The notes below the pieces were generated by a model that did not search any database, was not told where the DNA came from, and was given only the letters and a program-made list of their open reading frames with translations. A stretch of 60,000 nucleotides of DNA, taken from contig OZ037766.1 in assembly GCA_964035545.1 (NCBI GenBank), positions 20,699,767 through 20,759,766 on the forward strand. Direction: 5' to 3'. This stretch comes from Bugula neritina (taxonomy: Eukaryota > Bryozoa > Gymnolaemata > Cheilostomatida > Bugulidae). Below are positions 39,236 through 51,300 of the stretch, one piece after another; position 1 is the first letter of the stretch, and each line of letters starts with the position of its first letter. The position numbers and the translations under genes are program-made.

Positions 39236-41120
39236 CCCAGATAGGCGCTTCCCAGTGTAATGGATTTTTAACGCTCTAGTAATTACATCGCGTCACTATT
39301 ATAATTGACTTGGCGTAACTTTCTAAATGCTGTTAAATGTTGTAATTATAGCTAAGCTCCTTGCGCAGCTTTCTAATGCCTTAAATATCGTAATTATAGC
39401 TAAGCTCTTAGCGTAATGATTGTGAATTGCTCTTCCTATTTTTTTGTTTGTTTATAAAATACTGTAATAGTTTTTGTTGATTTACGTTCCCCGCTACTTT
39501 TTTGTAAATAATCGTTGAGAAGTTATGCAACTTCGGAAAGGCTTGTTCGATTTCAGACAGATCCTTCCGACTTCGGCCAACGGAACTCCGAATTTCAGCT
39601 GAGTTTCGGACACCCGAAGTGGCGGAAAATTTTGTTAGTATATAAGTAGGAGAGTTTCCAGTGCTAAGTCACTCTAATGGGGCTGCCACACTACAGTCAA
39701 AACGGCCATCTTGAACGCGTTTTCGAGGCTAAGCGTTGACCTCTGTGACGTCACAACTGAACGCAACTGTCAGTTTTTCGCGATGCGATGAAAGTTCAAC
39801 ATGTTCAACTGTCATCGCTGAAGTTGAGCGATCAGCCAATCACTGACTGGCCAGGTAAACCCTGATTGGTTAAGTGCTTTTACTTTTTCCACGTGCTACT
39901 AGCGAGCATTATTATTTGATTTGGTTCTTCGAAAATTATATTAATTTACTTTTAAAATAATTATGATGAAGTTATGTATGAAAGTTTCAATAAATCATGA
40001 AAATAAGTATTCATTAGATAAATTTTGCTAAATTTTATCTGCATATTTAGTTTTTCTAATTTGGTTGAATTTTATTAGCGTACTATAACTATTTAGTTCT
40101 TTAGGCTAGTGAATGAGCTTGAATAAAGCTAAGTAATATCATTAAATGAAGCTAGTAATTTTGAATAATTGAAGCTAGTAAATTAGAATAAAAATAACTA
40201 GAAAATCTTATTAAATTATGCTAGTAAATCTCAAAAAATTGCGCTAAGATTAATTGTTGGTTACTGTGGATACTGCAGAAACTGGTTTATGGCATTCCTA
40301 TTGGTTTAAAAGTTTACTGCGAGACTAGAGACAGTTAGCTTTCATCGTTCGTAGTGAACTGTAGTGTGACCAGCAAAAAGTAGGACGTGACATTGAAGGC
40401 ATGCGCAAGCAGCTCCAAAATGGCCGCCACAGTCGCGTTTCGACTGTAGTGTGTTATGGGCATAACACTGGAGCTCGACCAAGACGCATCTATAGAAGAA
40501 TAAAGGCACTATATCAAGAGTATTCAAGAAGACTTTTAATTGATCAGCATAGTATAAGGCATGCAGACTGCTCAGTCTATTTCATCATGACTCACAAGTT
40601 TACTACACCAATTAGATGCTAGGCTAAATTTTCCACTTGGACGCTTCCCACTTAGACGTTTCCCAGTTAAACGCTATTCATTTATTTTGGTGGGATATAT
40701 ATTTTATGTGCAATTTTTTTGAATAGTATTGAAATATATGTATATTTAAATAAACTTGGATCAATTGTTTGCTATTTAGCACATAAATAATTTTTTTGAT
40801 CTGCATTAACTTATTAATTTTGCATATTTTATATTTCTTGTTTAAAAAAATATTTGGTTAGTAAGTCTTCATTAAAAATAATGTCTATTATTAATTTATT
40901 ACTGTTTTTTGCCCCACAAAAATCCGTGAAAAGTGGGCTATTATTCCAGATACTTTATATTAGCCATTATAGCTATAATTAGCATATTGGCCATATAGCA
41001 ATCAATACAACAGCTATATAGGTATATATACATTACTATGGTACAAAAATAAAAAAATAACATCCAAGTGGAAAACGTCCAAAAAAGAACTTTAGCCTAG
41101 CGTCTAACTGGGAATCATCT
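39236..41120. mobile_element. Composite inverted-repeat element (unclassified TIR transposon)
   Basis: The left end carries CCCAGATAGGCGCT and the right end, reverse-complemented, CCCAGTTAGACGCT. An inner pair of longer arms, 40612-40650 and 41061-41115, shares GCTAGGCTAAA and TTTTCCACTTGGA in inverted orientation. The left inner arm consists of three 15-bp subunits of the type TTCCCACTTAGACGT; two related subunits sit at the far left end. No transposase frame is visible. The whole may be one element or two adjacent non-autonomous ones, and the boundaries are approximate. Confidence 0.5.
39687..40453. mobile_element. Nested 767-bp element with CACTA-like ends
   Basis: Perfect 12-bp terminal inverted repeats CACACTACAGTC (39687-39698) and GACTGTAGTGTG (40442-40453), extended imperfectly with CGGCCAT motifs. 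It is visibly richer in G+C and CpG than the surroundings. CACTA-type termini suggest the EnSpm/CACTA group, but no 3-bp target duplication is evident. A second copy of the right terminal motif occurs at 40360-40371. Confidence 0.55.
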
Positions 41121-42381
41121 ATCTCGAATAAAACCATCATTCAGGGTTAGAAGTTATGACTCTTAATCTTATAAAACTTAGAATGGCGCTGGGTTATAAA
41201 TGTAATTCATTAATGATGAAATTCATGTCAAGTCAATGTGAATGTCGTGAATCATAAGAATTTATTTTAATTTTTTTTTAAATTCAATATTGATTGTTGA
41301 TACTAAAATTTTACCTAACCAACTCAGCAAGAAGAACAACACTCAACACTGATGTTGGCATATAATGAAATTGCAAGAGATAGTCAAAATATGTTGTTAA
41401 CCAATAGGTCTGCTGCTCACAGTGAGCTAACATCTTTTCACACAAAAGTTTACCAGTATATCCAAGTAGTTTTTTGCCAAGAACCAATTGGTACCAGAGA
41501 AAGCATAAAAAATTATCAACACAGTTTCACAAAAAAAATGTATTCTCTATATTTACTATTAAAAGCATTAAATTAAAAATAACAACCGTAGACGAAATGA
41601 TTTACTTCTATAAATGTTCCTGAGTGTTTGATATCTTCAAAGGTATAAAAAACACATTGAAATTCATTTCATAATTTTAGTACCAGTAGCATAACTCAGT
41701 CTTATAATTCATAACTAATATTCATATTAATAATCATAACTGGAAAACGGAGCCTGAAATATCACTCAACACTATCTGAGGGATTATGTTGATGTTAAGG
41801 CTCAAAACCAGTTTTATAAATAATAAAGATAATAATGGCAAAGCTACATGTGATCACACATTGATATTTATAGTGATAGTTGATTTGTTTTTTTTTCACA
41901 GTGTTAGTAAGTCATAGTATTCTGATTTTAGTAGTAATCTGATCAACACTTAAAATTCCTCATTTTAAGGATATATTATTTAAACGTTTTTATTTTAATT
42001 TTGATTGATTTTCAACTCCATAACTAGCTGGTACTTATAGAATTTTAATAGAATTGTTAACTTGTTTTTCCTAATCATAATTTAAGTTTAAGTAATTTAA
42101 TCAAGTTCATGATTGTTATTATGAGTTTGTATTCTTAAACTGTAAAGACAAAACCTTTCACTGGTTTCTAGTTAAAATTTAATTTAAATTTTGCTCGAGT
42201 TTCAATTAAATTATACTACTTCCATATATAGTTATATAGTTGTAAATAATTTTTGATACTTTGTTTTGCTAAAAACAATTGTAAGACTCTCCCTAATCTT
42301 GTTGATTCCTTACCACAACTGCGTACCACTGCTGTTATTCAAGTTTTTAAATTTTAGTGGTAAACCTGAATCTCAACCATA
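41121..42381. other. Intergenic/5' region of PTCD3
   Basis: No gene recognised. The region just upstream of 42382 should contain the PTCD3 promoter and 5' UTR; no TATA box or CpG cluster stands out. Confidence 0.4.
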
Positions 42382-45300
42382 ATGATGCCTGCCCATTCTC
42401 TTGCTAGGAGACTAACCATGACTTCTGTTTCTTGCCCTCTTTGGTCCCAAATATCCAGAATGCATTGCAATAGGTAGGTGTGAGTCATTAGCCTGACACT
42501 AGTTATCAGAGTCCTAGTATATTTCTATAGTAAAATATGTAATTTGACTGCATGTTTTCTGACTGAATTGCGAGTCAAGTAAAGTCATATCTTAAATAAA
42601 TGTTGGTGTTCACTTGACTAAATGATTCGTATTTTGATGCACATGTTTAGTTTGTCTCAGTTAAAGTTGAGTTCAAACTCTTCATGTTACAATTTTCTTC
42701 CTTTGGTAGTGCAAGGTACTTTAATCACTGCATATGTGCAATTACTTCATGTATTCATGAAATAAATTATCAAATTTTAATACTTACAATAGTTGTAAGG
42801 GTTTCTAAAATGCTGATATTTTTCAAAATTTTCAAACCGACCAAGACCACAATAAGTTGATTCTCAAAAACATAGTTTATTAGCAACAAATTTTAACTTC
42901 TCGCTGTTAAGCAGCTGTGTGAACTTATAGTTGCATGCTATATATTCTGCAAAGTAAGTATTTCATACTCATGATAAGCAATTTTATACACAGTAGTTAG
43001 TGGTTATACATTACTAGTTAAACATGGCATCATTCACTTTATTTTCACTTTGAACTAACATCTGCTTTTAGCCAAAATTTTTTGTTCTGATAATATTGTT
43101 GATTTGTTTGCCATCTTGTTTACAGGATGGTAAAATCACAGAAACTATGGTATTCTGCCACAAGCTCCCAGAGAGCAGGGGAACCTGAAACAGATGCTAA
43201 ACCTACAATAGAAATACCAGCTCGAGTTCATAGGTCAGTTTGAATTTTTTGTGTAAATCAATAATACTATTTTGGAAATTAATGTTTCCGAATTCAACTA
43301 TGATGTAAAATAATTGCATGTGTTGTTTTATCTAAATGCTTGTACACTGTGTAGGGAGTTGTTTTACCTAAGTTGTGTAACATTTGTTGCAATAATAAAT
43401 GAGTCCTATGAAATTACATGTAGATTTTATAAAAGATGATGACTAAATGCGATTTGTAATTTAATGTGTGTAAAGTTTGAGCAACAAAAAACATATACAA
43501 AATTACAAATTCTAATTTATATATTTTTTATTTTGTCAATAACAGCTGAAATGTTGATATATTTTAGAGAGCCCACGAGTATTCTCCGTGCTTTAGCTGA
43601 CACAGTCAACTATGTAAGTAAATGTGTGTGTTCATGTGTGCGTGTATTTGCGTTGTGTGTGCATGTGGGACCATTATACTATACATGGCAGTCAGTTTAT
43701 TGCTTACAGAACATTTTTTTAGCAAAGATATAACTGGAGATGTGTATGTTTTGTCAATGATACCATTTGGTAATTACTATGATCATCAATTTTTAAATGT
43801 ACTAAAACAAGTTAGACTTAGATCTCTAGTAAATGGTGGTTGCTGACTTACTCTCCATGCAACCTGATGGAACCACAGGGCGCAGCTTTAATGAGCATAC
43901 ATAAATATGATAGGCAGGAGTTATATATTGTGATGACTTGTTTTTATTTTAAGATGCTGTGACTACTTTTGCCATTACTCAACCATCTGTTTTATTGTGT
44001 CAGTCAGTCTCTGCCCTGTAGAGCCAGTTATTCTTTATGCTGAGTGCTTTGGTTATTATGGTTGGTTTAAGGTGTTCTTTATTTTTAGGACCCAACTTTT
44101 TCCAGTGGCATGCCTTTGATCGATGACCCGGATATGCATCAACCCAGTCGTCATTTTGCTGTGAGTATATGTGGAGTTGGCAGAGTTTTAGCTTATACAA
44201 GGTTGCTATTATTTAAAAAAACTGGCTAAAGCAAAACTGAAAAAAAATTCATGGTTGCCCATGCCTTTTAGTGGTAATAAATGGCAAAAGTAAAAGTAGG
44301 TGTGATTTTCATGAAATAAGATAATTTCAAGAAAGCCTGTGATCTGGTGAAGAATTATAAGATGTGTCTTTTATAGACGGACCAAAGCTTGTTTGTAAAA
44401 GTATAAAATAGAAACTGCCTATGCTTTGTGTTTTTTCTGTTTCTACAACCGGTATAAGCACCAGAAATAGTTATAAATTTTGCATTATATAAGGCTTATG
44501 TATTTTATTTGGTGGTGCCAACAGATTCGTTTTTAGGCAAGTATGATATTCTTGAAAGGTCTTTGAAAGATTACTCAATTTTTATACTGTTTATGAAACA
44601 AACACTAGGTGATAAATTGTAACCACATTTGTATTTATAGCTCGTGTTCCAGTAGTAATTTCCTTTATAATTCACTTGCAATAGCCGACTGGTTACCTCT
44701 TTCCACTTTTGACTAATTCAATGAAACTTGGCTATTCTTCAGTTTATTATGTCTTGGTATTGGTATTTTTAGTTTTCTTAGACTTTGGAACAAGTTCTAA
44801 AGTTTTTGGTTTTTTCTAGAAAATGTTTGTGTTGTCAGAAGCATCTGGAAAAGGCGTAGCTGAGCATATGGCTAGCACTTTCTCTCAGTACCTACAGCAT
44901 GATAAATCTGCTCCCACTGTAGAGGTACAGTAAGATATTCTTATAAGTGTAGACTTCTACTTTGGTAAATAAACTTATATCTCTAAGGATTCTGATTCGT
45001 GATGCTTTTTAGTATTATTGAACATTCAGAATTTACCTAATATACCCCAGCGTGTGCTCGAGATAATGCTTTTGATGCCCTAGAAACTTGAACGCTGAAC
45101 TATTTATTCTTTCTTATTATAAGCCTTATTTTTATGACATAATTCAGTAAATATTTCAATTGTACCAGAAATTTTTTAAGCTTTCAAATAATGCTATTAC
45201 GTTTTAGTTATTTTATTTAGAATTATTTTAAACTAGTGACACTACGGACAAAGGCACTATGAACGCCTTGGTGTGGAAATATACTGTACCTAACAGTGTT

Positions 45301-48300
45301 TCAGCACTGTATCTAGCAATGTATCAGCACTGTACCTAGCAATGTTTCAGCACTGTATCTAACAATGTATCAGCAATGTACCTAGCAATGTTTCAGCACT
45401 GTATCTAGCAATGTATCAGCACTGTACCTAGCAATGTTTCAGCACTGTATCTAACAATGTATCAGCAATGTACCTAGCAATGTGTCAGCAATGTACCTAA
45501 CAATGTTTTACTACTGTACCTAGCAATGTTTCAGCACTGTATCTAGCAATGTATCAGCACTGTACCTAGCAATGTTTCAGCACTCTATCTAGCAATGTTT
45601 CAGCACTGTACCTAGCAATGTTTCAGCACTCTACCTAGCAATGTATCAGCACTGTTCCTAGTAATGTTTCACTACTGTACCTAGCAATGTATCAGCACTG
45701 TACCTAGCAATGTTTCAACACTATTAACGTTAAATTGGTTGTAGGCGTTTACTCCTAAGACTCTGCTCACTGGAGATACTGAAGAAGCTTTGAAAGAGCG
45801 GCTTGATTTAGACATGGTCAAAGATGCCAGAAATATATACAGTAATATGATAGCAGAAGGTGTGTATAGTTTTACTTGTAATATATGCAGTAATATGATA
45901 GCAGAAGGTGTGTATAGTTTTACTTGTAATATATACAGTAATATGATAGCAGAAGGTGTGTATAGTTTTACTTGTAAAATATACAGTAATATGATAGCAG
46001 AAGTGTGTATAGTTTTACTTGTAATATATACAGTAATATGATAAGAGAAGGTGTGTATAGTTTTACTTGCAATATATGCAGTAATACGATAGCAGCAGTG
46101 TGTGTAGTTTTACTTGTAATATATGCAGTAATACGATAGCAGAAGGTGTGTATAGTTTTACTTGTAATATATACAGTAGTACGATAGCAGAAGGTGTGTA
46201 TAGTTTTACTTGTAATATATACAGTAATACGATAGCAGAAGTGTGTATAGTTTTACTTGTAATATATACAGTAATATGATAGCAGAAGGTGTGTATAGTT
46301 TTACTTGTAATATATACAGTAATATGATAAGAGAAGGTGTGTATAGTTTTACTTGTAATATATACAGTAATACGATAGCAGAAGGTGTGTATAGTTTTAC
46401 TTGTAATATATACAGTAATACGATAGCAGCAAGTAAGTATATAATAACCTTGTAAGTGAAGTATTAATACGATAACAAAAACTAAGTGTAGTGCAATACA
46501 CTGCTCCCTCTGTATCTCACGGTTCCAGCTCTCACGAAATTCCATAGTTTACGAGAAGGGCTTGAACCCCTGTTCTGTGGCTTATGTATGTGTGTATAGG
46601 GACAAAATGGCCGAATTTAATGAATCCGGGAGTTAAATCTGATATTCTACTATGTCACGAATTGAGGTTTCAGGACCCATAGCTCAGTGAGATACAGAGG
46701 GAGAACTGTAGCTATATTTATATTACAGTATTACTCTGTATATTTGCTAGGGAAGTCCATCTCTCCAGAAATCAAACTACAGTACTTAGACACTCTGTGT
46801 CGATTCAACTCCAAAGATGAAGACTACTACAAAACTATGCCAGAAAAATACTTCTTTTCTGAAGAACAGGATCATTGGAGGTGAGGCTACAAGTCTCCAG
46901 TTTATAAGGCTATGCTTTGTATAAAACATTTGCATCATTGAAAGGAAGTTGCCAGGATCAGAATCCTATCAAAAGCTGATGTAGAAGAATAATATGTTAC
47001 TGTTTTGTCTGTAGACCAATTCCTGAGGTGACAGAGTTGTTTGAGGAGCTGCGTAGTACCCACCCTCAAGCCTATATCAGCATGATCTGTGGAATGTGCT
47101 CATATAAAAATCACAGGGAGGCTCATGACCTTTATCTTCAAGGACAGGAAGAAGGAATATTGTGTAGGTTTTTACAGTAGATATAAATGATAGACTCTCT
47201 AGATACAGCAAACGATTTTGTTATGTAGGCATATAGAATATGCATCTAGGTTATGCAAACCATATATACTATTTGGATATGGTAAATTTGTAGGTTGTTT
47301 GACTATATGTATAGGTATGGTATAGGTATGGTATAGGAAGGTATAGGTAAGGTATAGGTAAGGTATAGGTAAGGTATAGGTAAGGTATAGGTAAGGTATA
47401 GGTAAGCTCTGTTTAAGATTACCGACTTTGTATAGGGTTTTCTATTGTGGTGAAATTATCCCTGTATCTTCATTTTACCTCCCCATAGAGTTATTGGTCT
47501 AATTTTCCTAGTTGAGCAGCATTAGCACTGTTGCATGTAACTAAACTACTCTTTAGTTTATATATGACACTTGATGGTTATATCGCTATTAGTGTGAGAG
47601 GATGTTGAAAGTCTGCTTTTGTTTGTTTCAGTTCCAATTGATGTCCACAATCACATACTCTCTGGGCTGGTGGGCCTGTTCAGTAACATCGAAACCATAA
47701 AAGAAGAAGTAGAAGTAAGTTATTGAAGTTTTTTTTAGTAACCTTGATTTGACCTTACAGTAATAAATGGAAGCAAACAAGTTTGGGTTTATGTTCTCTA
47801 CCTTAATAAATGGAAAAAAAACTAATGGTGTTGCTAATGCACTGTCTTATGTATGTTGCAGAAGATACTGGTCTATCTAGAGAACAATGGAATCCGACCC
47901 AATTTACAGACATTCAACAATATTTTATGTCAGTTGAAACTTTTACCTCCCTATACTGATCGATACGCTTACAGTCTGAAACTGCTCAGTGAAATGAGAT
48001 GCTGTCATATTGGTAGGTAGTCGTTGAGCCAGGGCTCTGCTCAGTATTCTATTACTTAAACTAAACAACTTGAGGACTTCATATTATTGAATTTTGGTGG
48101 GCAGTATTCTAACTAATTGTCTCACTTCAGGAGCTCACAATTGCAAAGTACAAGATAAAGTAATGACCATTGTAGCTGTTAGATGTAAAGATATCAAGAG
48201 TTTTGCTTCATTTAGGTTCCTAATTTCTGGTATCACGTTTTGGTTTGGAGAATGATTGCTTTTTTTCACAAATGGACAACTTTTCATGCTCTAATTTTTC

Positions 48301-51300
48301 ACTGGCTATTAGAGAGATGTGCAACTCTATCGTCATAAAATTTATTCCTGGAGTTTGAAACTGTTAATTTCACAAACATTTTATCTACAATATATGTATA
48401 TATATTTCAGGCTTAAAATTGGTTCTTACATTGTTCGGCTGTTTTTTTATTATTCAATATTTTATTACTCTCAATCTGCATTTGTCTATGTCTGAGTGTT
48501 TTTGATGTGCCATGTGAGTTTTGTGCGCTGTGTGAGTTTTGTGCGCCGTGTGTGTTTTACCTGTATATACTGCAGGCACATGATTATATTATGCTAACCT
48601 GTAGAGCCCAGTCCTGCTACTTACTATCACCTACTACAAATGGTGTACAGGACACAGCATCCACGGTATTCCGACCTGCTCAGCTACACCGTGGACGAGC
48701 TCTCTAAACAAAAGCCTATTCTAGTCCAGGATGCAGAGGATAGTGAGTATATAGTATTCTTTGTCACTAGCAATCACTCAGACTACCTACTGTTATATAC
48801 AGTGCAACTGATAGAGCCATTGACTGTCTCAGACAAAGTTGAAGATAGCAGAATATACAAGGGCTTTTTTTTATTGGCACTATATGCAGAATTATTATCA
48901 ATATTTCGACATTGCAGAATTCCAAGAGTATCATAATTATTTTCTTTCAATTTTAAATTTTTTATCTATTTAGTCAGCTTATAGAAAACTACTATTGGTT
49001 GCCCTAATATTTGAAAGTTTTCTTAGAGACATTGCTTGTGGTTTTAGTGAGAGAAATATTTAACTGTCTACGGCTAGTGTAAGCAGTACAGGGGATCTCA
49101 GGCTTATATTAAAACAAGTTCTCTAGCGTTGTGGTTTGGTTTAGGTTCAGCTGGCTAAAATTTTATATGCATTTCTAGTTGAACATTCTAGAGTTTAGCA
49201 TCTAGAAAGACAAACATGACTATTATATTACATAATATTTAGTTCCTATTTGAATGCCGGTAATATGAGCTCCATATAGTAGTGCTGTCTATAAGTTATA
49301 TTGTTTATTCTTTGTAGATAGATACTTCCTCATGGCTATGGCTGCGGTAAGTCTACAACTTCGTGTTTGTATCTCCTACTAATACTGAACTCCATAAGTG
49401 ATAGTACCCCACAGAACAGCTCTGCAATTCTGCCTTATCATAGCTATGTCAATAATATAGTCATTCAAGTTGCACTACTTAGATTCTTAGAAAGAATATA
49501 TCCTGTTCTTTAACATTTTATATTTAGTTATACACATGTTAGCATTATGTGGTTATTTAAAATACGTTCTAATAACTTCAGGCTCGGCAGACCAACGATG
49601 TGGATTTAGCCAAGAGACTCTACAAACTAGCTTGGAGAGGCTGCAACAAGGCTTTGCTCGGTTCTGAACTAGAGCGGTATCGATTTCAGTGAGTAGCTAC
49701 TCCTATACTCTTCTGATGACAAGGGGAAAAATGCAGTTTTCAGAACTTTCATAGAAATTCAAACTTATTTGGGATGTTTTTATGCGCCCTTTGAAACTAG
49801 TCAGCTCACTAATTGTTATAAAACCCGTGTGTTTATCGTACAGTGAGTTTTGCGTATCATACTCAGTGGTTGTGTTGTACTTCAGTCTATTTCCAGTGAC
49901 TTACAGCTACTATATGCTACTTCATTGCACATACTAACGTGAAATGATTATTTTGCAGTAATTACTATTTACTCACCCTGATAGCATCAGAGCCTATAGA
50001 TACCATTATGGAGGCGTACAATGACTTAGTGCCCAGGGTTAGTACCATTCTATAGTATTCTTGTCTACAACTTGCATTTATATTACGTGGATTTGTTTGC
50101 TCATTTTTTAAACATGTATGCATGTTATGTTTGGAATTTTTGGTTATTTGTGTCGGATAACTGTTTTTGCAAATAAAACTACAATTTTTATTTACTCAAT
50201 TTATTTAGCTGTTATTCTAAAGGAAATGAAATTATTTTATATATGCTCTCTTTTTCCTTCAATTGCTACCTGCAGTGAAAATTAATTTATGCAATGACAG
50301 AGTATTAGACTAGGAAATTATGCTTGCTCATCTTTATCCTGATGATCACAATAAACTTATTGACATATAATAAATATGACATAAGAATGGACAAGCTCCG
50401 CATGCATTTTGATGGCTAAATTACTTCGCTTGTCGAACTGACCAAATTTTCGTTTCCTCAGTTTTAAGGCTTTCTGCCACCTAGTATAGTCGACTTATTC
50501 AACCAGTAAAGTTGAGTTTATTACTTTAATTGAATATTAAGGAGTTGTCTACTGCTTGCAGGTGTACATACCTGAGTCTAAATCTTGGAAAGCTCTTTAT
50601 GAGGCTATAGAGCTGTATGATGGGTATCAGTATGTCCCTCAAATATATCAAGGTACGTACTAGACAAATATCAGTTTACAGTTTATGGAGCAGCACACGG
50701 CAGCTTGTAGTGTATTGCCTCTAATAACCCCGGAGATGACTTTTGCTCCATTTAGGAGCAGTAATGGAGAAATTAAGGTAGCCTAAGTTCTTTAATTTTT
50801 TGAGTAATTTTGGTTTGGGGCACAGTTTGAAGTTTTTGGAGAACATAACTTTCTTTGCTATATTTCTCATCTAGAACACAGGCTTTTCTCAATTTCCTCT
50901 TTACTGCACCTCTTTTGCTAAAGCCTTTTGCAATCAGATCAACTTGAGTGCACAAGTCTGGATATTTTTCTGCTGCTTCATTTTCTACATGATCATCAGC
51001 GCAGGCAGCAACATCACTGATTACAGTTTCTTATATTAGGTCAGCAGCAATATCAGGCTTATGCCCCGTCAGCGTGTATATTAACATCTCACTAGATTAT
51101 CACTCAGTTCCTGGGAATTATGAAACCACTTTTCTCTTACATTATTGCCTCATAACTTGCAACTCCCTACACTAGTGAATATAAGATAATGTGAAATGGT
51201 ACTGCGATAATGAAGACAAACTATTTTTACAATTTATAAGCAAAATCCATTTGTGATACTTGAAAATCTCGGGCACTCTTAAGTTTTGCAAGAAACTTGA

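Noticed and set aside
40401-40622. 73-codon frame crossing the right end of the CACTA-like element
   Set aside because: No transposase motif, and it runs across the element boundary.
45283-45723. Direct repeats that could suggest a CRISPR-like array
   Set aside because: The units are adjacent without unique spacers and lie in an animal intron; it is a minisatellite.
45790-46041. Frame reading through exon 6 of PTCD3 into the repeats
   Set aside because: The known family sequence continues at exon 7 when the first donor is used; the read-through ends in a stop in unit 5.
46063-46545. 160-codon minus-strand open frame with repeated TVYITSKTIHT
   Set aside because: It is the antisense of the 48-bp minisatellite inside PTCD3 and has no independent support.
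48575-48604. Upstream acceptor TGCAG for PTCD3 exon 11
   Set aside because: In the required phase it gives an immediate TGA; the acceptor at 48601-48604 restores EPSPATYYHLL.
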